64,000 nt of DNA from Blakeslea trispora (lineage: Eukaryota > Mucoromycota > Mucoromycetes > Mucorales > Choanephoraceae). Made by a program: the position numbers and the translations under genes. Below are positions 22,732-34,117 of this stretch, in pieces. The DNA lies in NCBI GenBank assembly GCA_025331445.1, contig JAIWNE010000043.1, positions 1 to 64,000 of the forward strand, read 5' to 3'. The notes beneath the pieces were generated by a model that saw only the letters and a program-made list of their open reading frames with translations, made no database searches and was not told the DNA's origin. The first letter of the stretch is position 1. Each line of letters begins with the position of its first letter.

Positions 22732-23324
22732 TGTTATATAATAAAGAGGTATATTAAAAGAAAAAAGAAGAAAGAAAAAAAAATTAATGCGTGTGTGGGG
22801 GAATTTTATTAGATAAGTTCAGCCAGAAAAAAAGATGACTAAAATCATTTCTTTCCACTGAAAAAAAAAAGGTGTGTTTCTTTTCTTTATGAAAAAGAAA
22901 AGAGGGATATTCTCATTTTATCTAGGAAATTGTGTTGATGAGAATAGGATTGAATTTATAACAATTGATGCAATCTTGAATCCTTATTAGTTCTAGGTAC
23001 TTCTTGACATATAGCATTTACATGACAGATAAGCGATAGTCAAGATGATGAAAATCAAACCGAGAAATAAAGAGAATTTTTAAGCAGAAAAAAAAAAAAG
23101 CTAAAATTTGAACATGCTCATGTTTAAGGCTCATACTGTTCACTTGCACAAAATTCACCTTTCATATAACACTAAAGCCCAGAATTAAACAAAAGCAATA
23201 TCTCCATTCTTTTTTTTTCTTTTCCTTTTCAACACATAGACTCGGATCTTGAATTTAAGCATAAACTGAGCTTCCTTTTTCATTTTATTTTATTGTTATC
23301 GTTTTCTTCTTCTTCTTTCTGCCT
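22732..23324. other. divergent intergenic region
   Basis: About 590 bp between the SDR (leftward) and the F-box protein (rightward). It has several A runs near 22860 and 23085 and a T/C-rich tract at 23205-23320 leading into the downstream ATG. It should contain both promoters. Nothing specific was recognised. Confidence 0.4.
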
Positions 23325-24745
23325 ATGACAATATCAGGAAGGAAGCGTATCAAGCTCTCAAAAAAGCCAACCTGTCATTCAGAGAACCGAGTGGATTTTA
23401 CTAGCTCACTCTTCTCAAAAGAGCTTGTGTTGAAAGTGTTTAGCTTTTTGACATCCAGCGATCTAACGCAGTGTGCCGCAGTCAACTATCGATGGTCTCA
23501 ACTTGCCAACGATGAGCTAGTGAGTGGCCAAACTTCATTGCCATAAAAGAAAACATGATTCTATCTTTGTACTTTCTCAAATAGTTATGGAAGCCATTGT
23601 TTATACAAAACTTTTCGACACATGAAAAACCTACAGCCATAATGTATGGCGGCAGCTGGAAAACAAAATATCGAATCCATCATAATTGGTTGCTAGGCAA
23701 CTGTAACATCAATGACATTGTTCAACGACCTGACGACGGTACACCTCATCATATTCAATTTATACACGATGTCATCTTTATCTCTCAAGGCTATTCAGAC
23801 ACAATTGATGTCTGGCAATACAAAAAGAAAGGCAAATCACAACTGCTTGACCAACTCAAGCCAGAGCCTGAATCAACCCATCATGTATGCTATCTAAAAC
23901 TAGTAAACTACCAACCAACCATTCGATTCTTAGTAGCTGGCTACTCGGATGGTAAATTTCGGTTGTGGCAGATAGATGGACTTTCTTCGGTTGATCTCAA
24001 GATGACGCATAAAATAAGCCATGCCACTGATCATGGGCCCGCCGTCTCAATTGGCATGCACTATCCACTCTTGTTGATTTACACAGAAGACAGAACGTTG
24101 TTAGTCTATCGTCTAGACGGAACTGAGATTACTTTGATAGAGTGCTTGCAGAGTCCGATGGATTGGTCGCCTGTCATCATGGACATCCATCCCATGCGAC
24201 TGCCTAATCGTTGGCGTGTCGTCTTATGTTTTGGATCCTCCTCTAGTCATTCTGGTCCTAGTTCAGTAGGAGTCCAAGAGATGGTTTTTTCAAAAGACCG
24301 TATGCTTTCTTCTAGACAGGGCATGTACGCCTATCCAATGTCACTTTCCTGTGCTTCACTTGACAGAATTACCTCCATGGTTTATGCTGCACCTTATCTG
24401 ATTACAGCCCATCCCAACAACACAATGAAACAATACAAAATTACGCATAAAGGTAATCATCTGGACATCTCTTTTCAACAGACACTATACGGCCATACAT
24501 GCCGTGTAGATGCCTTGGCTGTCGCTCAACAAAAATTGATCAGCGGGGATCGTTCAGGAATTAAGATATGGGATTTAGCAAGACAACAGCAGATGATGAC
24601 ATTGAATATTTACCAGCATCAATCCAGCATGAACGAATTGCCGGAATCAAGTATTAGAGCATTAGGGTTTGATGAAGACAAGATTGTTGCTGTAGTGAAT
24701 GACAACAACAACAATGCCTTTGTTCGTTTATGGTCATTTAATTAA
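23325..24745 (+). CDS. F-box protein with C-terminal WD40-type beta-propeller
   Basis: Exon 1 is 23325-23519 and exon 2 is 23585-24745, joined in frame across a 65-nt intron (DEL joined to LWKPL). The product is about 450 aa. Residues 25-75 form an F-box: SSLFSKELVLKVFSFLTSSDLTQ followed by WSQLANDELLWKPL. The rest reads as divergent WD40 repeats: DTIDVWQYKK, DGKFRLWQIDG, DRTLLVYRLDG, then LYGHTCRVDALAV with SGDRSGIKIWDL, ending FVRLWSFN. F-box/WD40 proteins act as substrate receptors of SCF ubiquitin ligases by binding SKP1. The target is unknown. The stop lies only 24 bp from the stop of the convergent kinase gene. Confidence 0.82.
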
Positions 24746-24769
24746 AAAGAAAGAAAGAAAAAAGAGGGT

Positions 24770-26832
24770 TTAGGAAATCGTCTTGTCTAAATCTTCTAAA
24801 GAGGGGAATTTATGTTCAAATTCATCTACAGAAGAAGAGGGCTCTTCTGTGGCAGTGGAAGAAGAGACATTCCGTTGATGGGTTCGAAATCGTGCAGGTT
24901 TTGGTGGTGGTGCAGGCTTGTTTTTCTTGCCTGTACTTGTGCTGACTGTAGGTATAGGCTTGACATTTGCTGCTGCTGCTGTTGTCGTTGTCGTTGTATT
25001 TCTACTTGCATTTTTGATAGCATTAAATCGAGCTTCAATACTTGAAGAAACGCCGCGATTCATCCTAGGCATATTTTCATCTTTTGCTTTTTCTTCCACT
25101 TTTTCATCTTCTCCTCTCTCTCCTTCAAGTGCCTCATCTGGTTTATCAATTGTGCTTACAACAGGCTGAGTTTGTAGAATCTTAGTCGCCATTTGAGGTT
25201 TAGGTGTTGTATGATGTGTCAAGGGAACACTTTGGACACGAGGAGGAGGTGGAGATGATGGTTCAGGCTGGAAACTATTTTGGAATGTAGGTGATCCATG
25301 TGTAGGAAGGGGTGGTGGCGAGGACATGGAGGGAGATGGTTGTGATTGATGATGGTGTTTACTGACATGAGAAGGATCAAATGGATCATAATGCGGTTCA
25401 GCAGCTGTGGCCCTTTCGGGTTTTGTGGGTCTACCTCGACGCATAGGTGTAATATTAGGCAAATCTTGAGCTGGCATAGGTATCTTTTCGAATATCGAGG
25501 GGTTTGTCTCTGGAGGTGAATTGAAGGCTGTTTGTGGAGTCACAATGGGCTCTGAGTAGATATCTTTAATGGGACACTCCAGACCTCTCAGCTGGCAGAC
25601 AGCATGTAATACCTGATAGATGTTGGGTCGACGATGTTGGTCTTCTTGAAGCATAGACATGATCAATCGACGCAGACCATCTGAAAATAGAGGTGAAGTG
25701 GGTATGGTATAACGTGCGTTCAAGATAGCCAATTGACCTTCCTCCTCAAAGGGTGTAGTGTAGTAACATAACTTGTAGAGCAAGACACCCATAGCCCAAA
25801 TATCTGCTTTTTCATTGACAGGCTTCTTTTGATAGACATCGACCATCTCAGGTGCACGGTATTGGAGAGTTGTATGACGCTGAATATCGTCTTCTAATTT
25901 CTGAACATCCCGTAGTGTGTTTGGGATGTAATTTCCCTTTGAAAGTGAAGCCGAGCCGAAATCACATAACTTGTAGTGATTTTGATTTAAAATCAAAATA
26001 TTCTCAACCTTGAGATCTCTATGAAGCACAGGTGGGTTACAATAGTGCATATAAGCAAGTGCCTAAAATAAAAAAAAAGCTTCTTTATCAGTATTTCCTT
26101 TTACTTTATCATTGTTTCTTCTTTTCTTTACCTCTGCTACATCACTAAAGATCTTTAGAATTTCAGGTTCAGTCAAGCGCTGTTGCAATCTTCTGTTCAT
26201 CAGATCAATAACACCACCGCCTTTATGATTATTTTACCATAACAATGTCAGAGAACAGTCATCATAAGAAGACAAGTACACTTACCGGGGCAGTATTCCA
26301 TTAGGATCAATGCTTCAAATCCACCTACAGGTAACGCGTCTATTCTTGATTCGTAATAACGTACGATGTTTTTATGATCCCCAAGACGTCTCTATCGAAA
26401 ATGAAATCAGTCATGTCATACTCTTTGTTTGTGACAAATAACTATTGCCATTTACCATAAAGGCTATCTCCTTTTCCACCATCTTCAGTCGTTCTCCATC
26501 AGGTACAGCTACTCTCTTCAACACAACGTAACCTGATTTGCCCTCAATTCGAGCAATATACACATGAGCAAATCCACCTGTTTTTTTTTATACACACACA
26601 AAGAGAGAAAGGGAAGGTTATTTTATGTGCAATTCGGTGTTGTCATGACTACAAGATTACCTTCAGCAATAAAGTTATGAACAATGACTTGATACTTTCC
26701 GACTTGGAGACGAGTGCCTGCTGGCATGGCACCATGAGGCAAAGGTGGTGAGTTCATGGTGTCAATACCAACAGGCACAGGTGGCAGTGTCTGTCCAACT
26801 CCTTGTTGTTCGGGTATACGATTCTGCTGCAT
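24770..26832 (-). CDS. Ark1/Prk1/AAK1-family (NAK) Ser/Thr kinase, actin patch and endocytosis
   Basis: Reads leftward from an ATG at 26832 (MQQNRIPEQQG). An upstream ATG in frame at 26976 adds a hydrophobic Ser/Leu run that looks like 5' UTR. Exons give a kinase domain at residues about 45-330: QVGKYQVIVHNFIAEGGFAHVY (P-loop), YVVLKRVAVPD (Lys), MEYCPGGGVIDLMN, PVLHRDLKVENIL (catalytic loop), KLCDFGSAS (DFG), and TLQYRAPEMVD in the APE position. The GFAHVY loop and CDFGSAS are typical of Ark1/Prk1/AAK1/GAK kinases, which phosphorylate endocytic adaptors. The C-terminal half is Pro/Ser/Thr-rich with PAPPPKPARF, an SH3-type motif like the one that docks yeast Ark1 to Abp1. An intron interrupts the region before YMHYCNPP. 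Confidence 0.9.
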
Positions 26833-27528
26833 TCGCTCAACAAATTGCTTATATATAAAGGGTAAGGGCGAGAGGAGATATAAAAAAAAAGAGAGAGAGA
26901 GAGATAGAGAAGTGAGTGAATGAAAAAAAAAAGAGGATAATTCCAAAAATAGTAGATTCAATGTCGTCACTACCAAAAACAGTATAGATCCTTCTTATAT
27001 GAATTTCGATATAAACATTGGATCACATCTTAAAATATTGTATAATCGAGTACCTACAGACTATAAAAATTAAAGAAGAAATGTATGGGTGTTTGGCTCA
27101 TAGGCTTGCTTCTTTTTGAGTTCTTGGCAGATTTATAGATGGGAGCCAATGATAGCACATTAAATTTATTTTGAATCCAAGCACTCAAGGTTGGTTGTAG
27201 GAATAAACACTCATTTCATACACTCTCTCTTCTCTATTAATAATAACGAATCATGTTAGCTGATAAAACATGTACTCTGTATAGTGCTTCTTTGCTGTAA
27301 TGAATGATTGTTTGAGCCATAAAGTAGTATAAAATAGATGGATTGGTTTAATTGTGTATTAAATGTGTGTAATATAAATATAAAGTAAAATGTTTACAAA
27401 AAAGAAAAAAGAGGCCATTTGTTGTCTCTTCTTCTTTCTTAGAGTGGGAGTCTTTCTTTTGAAAAAAAAAAAAAAAAAAAAAGAAACCTATTTTTCTAAG
27501 TCTTGTTTTTTTTGGGCTTTTCTTCTGT
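26833..27528. other. intergenic spacer between the kinase and HMG-CoA synthase
   Basis: Kinase 5' flank with an AG-rich tract near 26889-26910, then an A+T-rich spacer and an A run at 27460-27483 close to the 3' end of HMG-CoA synthase. No gene was recognised. Confidence 0.45.
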
Positions 27529-29199
27529 TTAGTCCTTACGCTTATAGAAGCGTCTCCACTTATCATCAATCTTTTCAACATAGTAGGCACCAGTAGCAAT
27601 GTTATCAAGGCTACCAGAGGGAGTGAAGTTACAAGCATTGTGTGTATGTTCACGCATCTTCATGGCATCAGCAAATTCTTCAGGCTTAGAGTGAACACGG
27701 GCATCAAGACGTTCACGAAGATTCAACTTGGATTGAATGGTGCTTGTGTTACCGCGGACACGGAAAGAGATCATGGAAGAGGCTAAACCGGAGCCATAAG
27801 AGTACAACATGATACGCTTATCTTGAAGAGTTTCAGAATCAACCTCGGAAACAAGAGAAGCTAAGCCAGCCCAGACAGCAGCAGTGTACATGTTACCGAT
27901 TTGCTTAGGGGCATGGGCAGCAGGACCCACCTTTTGAACATAAGCAGCCTTGGTCAAGCCCATCAATGCCTTTTCTAAATCCTTGCTTTCAAGAGAATCG
28001 GCATAGGAGAGTTCTTCAAAAGCCTTGAGAGGAGCATATTTTTCATTTTCCTTGTCGAGCAAAAAGTCATTGTAAGACTAAGAAAGTAGAAAATATCGTT
28101 AGTCTCTGTTTTAAAATGAACTCCTTAAAAAAAAAATAAGCCTGTTTTCTTTGTTCTTTTGCCCCTCATTTTCCCACCACTTCCCCCTCCCTCCCCCTCC
28201 TTCTTCCTGCTTAATTCCCTATTTAAGGTAAAAAAAAAAGAGAAAGACTTACAGCACGGGCAAATGACTTGTTGACCAACTTGGCATAAGGAGAGTGACA
28301 AACGACATAATCAATGTTATCCATGCTAGGCTTTTCCTTGTTCTCAAGCTTGGCCAAACGAGCCATATAGCGACGGTAACAAGAATCGAAGGCACGCAAA
28401 TAACAAACATTAGAGAACTTGCCATCAACAACGGGGTATTCAGAGTGCATATCAGGCTTGTAGAAATCATAAGCATGTTCCATATGAGTAGAACGAAGAC
28501 CGCGCTCAACAACAATAGGAGCGTCCTTACCGACCAACATGGCAACAACACCAGCACCAGAGGTAGGACGGGCAGCACCGGAGGCATAAAGGGCAAGGTC
28601 ACCAGCAACAACGATGGCGAGACGACCATCCCAAGAAGAAGATTCAATCCAGTTGACAGCGTTGGAGAAAGCAGCGAAACCACCGTAACAGGCATTGGTA
28701 GTGTCAATACCTTCGATTTCAGTGTTACCGTGCTCAGAGAATAAGGTCATCAAACAGGTCTTGACAGCTTTAGACTTGTCAATAATAGTTTCGGTACCAA
28801 CTTCAAGACGACCAATGTCGTTGTAAGAGATGTTGTACTTTTCCATCAAGCTTTGAACAACTAGAGATGATGATGAGATCTCGATGAGCTACTTTTTTTT
28901 TCTCTCTCTTTTCCTTTTATATCTCTGATTTTTTTTTACCTGTCAAACAAATGGATTGAATATCTTCACGGTCATCAATAAAAGCCATCTTTTCTTGACC
29001 GAGACCAATAGTGTATTTGCCAGCACTGACACCGTCAAAGGTTTCCATATCAGATTGGACGACACACTACAAGATCTAGTTAGGACACATACAACAGAAG
29101 GCCCTATCAACCATTGCAACTTACTCTCTTGGGGAAATACATTTCCATGGCTAAAACACCAACATTTTCAGGATAATGGCTATAGTTAGGGGCAGTCAT
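27529..29199 (-). CDS. hydroxymethylglutaryl-CoA synthase
   Basis: Reads leftward from the ATG at 29199 ([23 protein letters not shown]) in four recognisable coding blocks. Family motifs are [18 protein letters not shown] near residue 35, [26 protein letters not shown] with the acetyl-accepting Cys, [40 protein letters not shown] carrying the catalytic His, and [16 protein letters not shown]. The Glu acid/base lies in the block before CYGG. The length of about 450 aa is normal. It condenses acetoacetyl-CoA and acetyl-CoA to HMG-CoA in the cytosol for the mevalonate pathway (ergosterol, carotenoid and trisporoid precursors). A pyrimidine-rich intron separates ANK-SFARA from [15 protein letters not shown] motifs lie about 210-225 bp upstream of the start (plus-strand positions near 29413 and 29425). 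Confidence 0.97.
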
Positions 29200-29944
29200 T
29201 GTAAATAAGTTGTAAATTAAAGGAAAAAGAAAACTCCAAAAAAAAAATCTTTAATTCTTATTTAATACAACGCGTCAATAGTGGTTAAATAAAAAATTAG
29301 TATTCATTTCCAGCCAATGAAAAGACCTGTTAAAAAAGCTGCAATACATTCCGTTGTGTTACTGAAACTTTTTCTTTTTTTAAATCTTTTCTGTAACAGG
29401 CGATGTTCTGGCCAATCAAAACCAATATGGCAATTTGGCTATGATCATAGCTTTTAGGGGGGTAATGAATTCAAACAAAATAGAAAACAAAAGGTGATCT
29501 TTATGTTTTCTTTATATAAAAAAAAGTGAACTGACTTCTCTAATACGCCTTTCTTTTGTTTTATATAGGAATTTCAACTTGATCATTTTAATCCCGCTTT
29601 TTAGTTTTCTTTTTTGGCACCTTATTTTTCTTAACTATAGCTCACACCATTTTCCAAAAAAAAATCAGATGTCCCACCCTCCTTAGTGTTTTGAATAGCT
29701 AAAATCAAGTTTCTGTTCATTTGCATTGAACAAAAGAAAATGAAAAAGGGTTAGACCAATGACGATTTTCAGGGCAAACCCTTTGTAACAGTAATTAAAA
29801 ATAGGATCTCTTTAACTGCAAAGTCGTACAGGATTTGGCTGTTTAAAGGAGTTCATTGTCAAATGATTTTGCACTTAGTCTACTGATAAATTAAAGGAAC
29901 AAGGCCAAGTGATTTGAATGAAGCTTGATAACCAAGACATCTCT
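29200..29944. other. HMG-CoA synthase upstream region
   Basis: A+T-rich sequence with two CCAAT motifs around 29411-29428 and a GGGGG run near 29457-29461. It probably holds the HMG-CoA synthase promoter (transcribed leftward). No other feature was recognised. Confidence 0.4.
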
Positions 29945-30079
29945 CTACTGAACAGTGGCATTCAAGAGTCCTTCCTTTCCTCTCCACTTGATGGCGCTCA
30001 TCTTTTTCTTTTCCTTGTCCATGTAACACTCAACAACGTGAACAGAAACCAGCTGGTCTGAACAAGTAACATTCTCATG
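29945..30079 (-). pseudogene. orphan coding-like exon or gene fragment
   Basis: The minus strand is open for 44 codons and ends in TAG. It reads HENVTCSDQLVSVHVVECY, then a Lys-rich stretch, then AIKWRGKEGLLNATVQ. Composition is protein-like and unlike neighbouring chance frames. A TTTTAG acceptor lies directly upstream, and a further open stretch containing TLLSIAVSVIHATPK lies just beyond, but the only intron joining them would be 23 nt, too short. No start codon or family is recognised. It may be the end of a decayed gene. Confidence 0.3.
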
Positions 30080-31676
30080 CTAAAATGATAACAATCAAAT
30101 ACGTAGATGTTTGTTTTAGGGGTGGCATGGATCACACTGACTGCAATAGACAGTAAGGTATCACAAACTATTCTTTGTTCTCTGCAAGAAAATCAGTCTT
30201 TGCTTCAAAATTAGACAGCTATACTCTCTGCAAAAAATAAAATAAAGCAAGGAATCTTTGCTAAAAATGTTAATATTCAAGTAGTATAAGTTGAGTCAAT
30301 ACCTAATGGTACGTGATTGAGGTTTCCTTAAATTAACTTGGCCAACCTTTGTTAAATTACCCTTGATCCCTTATTTTTTATATGCCTTGACTCCTTAAAC
30401 AGCTTTCTAAAACCAGACTCTTTTTTTTTTGGCCATGTTACGACAAACGATTCCCTGATCGTCCTCTCCTTCTTTAGCCTATCTTGATAACTTTCTCTTC
30501 AAGCTTTTGTTACCATACATTCAAGTTAAAGGATTTCTACGCTTATACATAATATACTGATTTGTAGGTCAGTAACATAAAGATAGAAACAGATTCCTTT
30601 TTTTTCTTCTTTTTTTTTTAGATAAAGCCATGGCATTCACAAATATAGGATCAACAGTTCAAAGAGTGCTTGTAGCTCCTTATTTACTTGACAGAAAGTT
30701 GGCATAGACATAAGAAATATAATACCGGTGCTTGATTGAATCAGAGCAAGTGCTTTTGAAGGGTAACGCAACAAACCAGAATAACGGTTTGCCTGCACTT
30801 CTTACCAGTTCTCTCAGTAAATGATGTGGTAAACGCCAGATAGAGACTATAGAAGTTGCTGTATATATATCCGTGAATAAGAGCAAGTAGCATTAGACGG
30901 ACCGATATGCAGATTTATGTTTGCTCAATGCAGGACAAGAGACAAGCTCATAAGGCGAAATGTAAAAGAAAAGCCAAGCAAGTAAATTTGGTCGTTTCTT
31001 TCTTTTCAAGAACAGATGCAACAATAGCCATTCTTGATTGTTATTGAGAGAGGGAAGGGAGGAAACAAAAGATGAGAGAGCATTTCTTTAGAATCGATAA
31101 TATCTGTACTATTCAGATTGATTATTCAATATGGCTTACTCAAAATTAATAAATTTAAGAATAGAGCTTTTCATGCACTGGGTGGTTGTGCAATCTCTGT
31201 TCTTTGGCATTCATTTTTTTTTCAGCTCAGTAAAAAAGAAGCAAACTCTATCTGGGAAAAAAAAGCCCATCTCGTGCTTGGCATAGAATCGACTTTATGC
31301 TGTCACTCGCTCCGGCCTATACTCTTCTTGATCCTTCAAGCTGCTTCTTTCCCTATGATGTAGAAATAAAGAAGAATAGGACACTTTGTGGTAGTTGATA
31401 ACTCTCGTAATATTTTAGCTTAATTGAGTTTACTGTACACACTAGTTAGTGACAAGGATTGACTTTTGAGGAAAGAAAAAAATGTACACTTGTGATTTAA
31501 TTTGATAAAAATCTAACACGTTCACTATTGAAAGCAGAAAGTCAAATACAGTCAATTGAAGTAAATCCAATCATTTTCTAAACATACAAAGGGGAATCTA
31601 TAGCATTAGTTGTTTTTAATAAAGAGTAAGCATGGGATAGCTTTCTCTCTTCTATTGTGATACAAAACTGCATTCT
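30080..31676. other. long intergenic spacer
   Basis: About 1.6 kb with only short unsupported frames, T runs at 30421-30430 and 30598-30620, and no recognisable domain, repeat or RNA gene. The last 150 bp probably form the 3' UTR of aspartic protease 2. Confidence 0.4.
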
Positions 31677-33091
31677 TCAAGTGAATGTCAAACACAAGAC
31701 TGTGACACAAATAAGAAGAAAGCAAAATGGCTGGCAACAAAGGGCATGACTAGATGACTGGTTTATGATAGGTGATTCATATCCATTGGATGCTGCCCCA
31801 ATACCGACCTGATATCCAACCATATCATGTACTACATATGCACTTCGAAGTACTGTCTGGCCCAAGATCCATCCTGATCCAACTGAAGACAGAAATCCAG
31901 TAGAGATGGGTGCTATACCAAACAAACAAACATCAGCCTGAGGCAAGGCCATCTCTATCAACGGTACACGAATGGTCACTGGATTACTGGAAAATCCCTC
32001 CTGTCGATTAGAGAACATAAAATCAAACCACCGATCCTGAGCTGAGAAATCGTTGCAGTTAACTTCATACACTAGACTGCCTGAGCTTGTCTTTCTTTCG
32101 GTATAGTTGGCTGTGACAAGTTTCAGGAGAGTGAGGACTGTATCCCCAGGCATATAAGATAGAGTTGTGCCGGTATCCAAAATAGCAGGTTCAATATCTG
32201 GTAGTTGGGTCTCGTAAATCAATTGATTGTCTTTATCTCGATAGGCCACTGCTTGACCAGGCACAGTCCAGTATTTGTAAGTGCCCTGGGTGGAAGAATA
32301 AGCATGACCGAGAAGTGGCTGACCTGTTTGTGAATGATAGCTGACTAAGGGTAAGAACTGGATTGCTCCAGTAAATCGGCTGGTTTCATATCCACCTAAT
32401 ACCATTTCTCCGACATAACTCACATTGTCTGCTTGTTGTCGATTCAGATAGATAGAAAAGACCGGTTCAGCAATCAGTTTGTTTTTGACAAGGTTCAAAA
32501 TAAAAGTACCCTCTTGAACAGGGTGGCTCATAAGACTAGGAAATGCGAGGCCCAAGATGCCACTTGAGCGCATACTAGACAAGTCACTTGTAGAAGTGGC
32601 AAGGCCTATTGGCTGAAAAGGGGATGCCAGTTGACCGGCTGTGATGGTATCGTAGGCTATCGTACCTTTTGCTGAACCTCTTCCATATTGAACTTGAAAA
32701 CTTTGACCTGTTTGGTTTAATGTTTTTGAAGATGATTCTGAGAAACGAGTGCTTGGGCAATTGGATTTGGAACATTTGGATGAATTTATCCATATATCTG
32801 AGCTTTTTTTTTATCTCATCAATCTCTGATGTTTTGTTGAGTTTTTCGTATTCATTTTTACCTTCCTGTATCCAACGTCAAATTGAACTTTTGTGGTGGA
32901 GTACCAATACCGACTTCAATCAAATATTCTCTCGAATTAGCATTGAGTAAAGGTATGGCTGATATACTTTGTCTTTTCTGCTTTAATAAAGATGTATCAT
33001 AGTGACGTTGTTGGATGGGTATTCGAATCAGCTGTTGCCATGAGCATTCAACCATAAAAACGAATACCCATGTAATTTGTCTCCATAACAT
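31677..33091 (-). CDS. pepsin-family (A1) aspartic protease, probably GPI-anchored
   Basis: Reads leftward from the ATG at 33091 (MLWRQITWVFVFMVE), a signal-peptide-like start. An upstream ATG at 33157 would add a hydrophobic leader. Exon 1 ends inside a Ser codon of the active-site DTGS; a short intron with an A-rich acceptor joins it to SDIWINSSKC, so the apparent frame break near 32860 is only an intron. Landmarks are YLIEVGIGTPPQKF, the first DTG, FQVQYGRGSAKGTI, GILGLAFP, the second DTG in AILDTGTTLSYMP, and VCLFGIAPIS. The tail ends hydrophobic (CCQPFCFLLICVTVLCLTFT), fitting GPI attachment. It is related to the protease at 16672-18241 but lacks that protein's Ser-rich and Lys-rich inserts. 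It acts outside the plasma membrane; substrate unknown. Confidence 0.9.
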
Positions 33092-33236
33092 AATAACAAT
33101 AGTAAAAGAAAAAGAGAGAGAGAAAAGGAAAAGAGTGTCATCATAAGAAAATGACATTATTATTATTTTTATTCAAATGTTATGGGAATAGCTGTATTTG
33201 GTATACCTGTTGTTTTTATTTATTTATTTCTAAATT

Positions 33237-34117
33237 CTATTTAACTTGTTGTGCTACTGATGTTTCTATCAATGATTCAGCCAGCTCAACATTTTGACCT
33301 ACAACAGCACGGTCTGCTTCCTTGAGATGTTCAGGCCGGAACGAATCTCTTCTTCGTTTTGTCATCAGCCAGATCAATTTCTTGACAAAAGGTCTTAATG
33401 CCTTCACAATCTCTTCACCATCATCGCGTTCCCAACCACCTTCTATATGTACAAAAGGATCGATATGTCGAATAATGTGAACTTTGCCCTCTTCTTCCGA
33501 GCAATAGATGATTTTACGGGGATCAATCAATTCTTTAAACAGACCTTGAGAGGCGTTCAAGAGTAATGCTTCGATACCTGCCTGTTCTTCTCGAGAGTTG
33601 ACATGAACAATCACATAAATGTCATACAGATAGGATAATCGAGTCAGCAGCTGAATACTGTTTTCCCTAAATGCATATATAGGCGTCTCTACATCAGGTG
33701 AAGGGTTCCAAAGTACAGTCTAACATTCAGGCTTTAGATGACATTGATAGCTAAAAAGAGAAAGAAGAGAAATAAAAGCAAACTTACGTTTTTTAAGGAA
33801 ATTGTCATACGCTTCTTATTCTTCCGAACAGTTGACTTGAGACTGTTCAAGATCTTTTGACTCCATCCGTCATCTGCAACATCGTCTTGTAATGACTATC
33901 GTTTGAAGGTTTTTAACTATCACAAGCAAAGACAACTCTTTCTTTATTATACCTCACTCGTGTTTGTATTGTCCTTGATAGAACGACGAACAGATTGTCT
34001 CTTTAGCCAATAAAGGGCCAATCCAACCAGGGCTGTGGCTAAAGAGGAAATACCAATAAGCTTGAATAACCAAGCTGGTAAAATTCTTGATTTTTTTGTT
34101 GGTCCTCTAGTCGTCAT
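33237..34117 (-). CDS. PEX22: peroxin PEX22-like membrane anchor
   Basis: Reads leftward from the ATG at 34117 (MTTRGPTKKSRILPAW), three exons. A single membrane segment (LFKLIGISSLATALVGLALYW) follows a short basic N-terminus at residues about 15-35, then a soluble domain of about 160 aa begins with DDVADDGW and contains TVLWNPSPDVETPIYAF, YDIYVIVHVNS and KIIYCSEEEGKVHIIRHIDP. This layout and the alternating beta-alpha pattern match PEX22, the peroxisomal membrane protein that recruits and activates the E2 enzyme PEX4 for PEX5 recycling. Sequence conservation in this family is low, so the call relies on topology and the LWNPS and IRHIDP regions. No catalytic residues are expected. The next gene (BMS1) is divergent, about 1.6 kb away. 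Confidence 0.75.

Noticed and set aside
26881..26976. Longer N-terminus for the Ark1-type kinase
   Set aside because: It would encode a Ser/Leu/Phe run produced by an AG-rich simple repeat, typical of translated 5' UTR here.
32580..32880. Apparent frame break in aspartic protease 2
   Set aside because: The frame from SSDIWINSSKC to SDLSSM is continuous; the other open frame is a chance frame, and the break is an ordinary intron.
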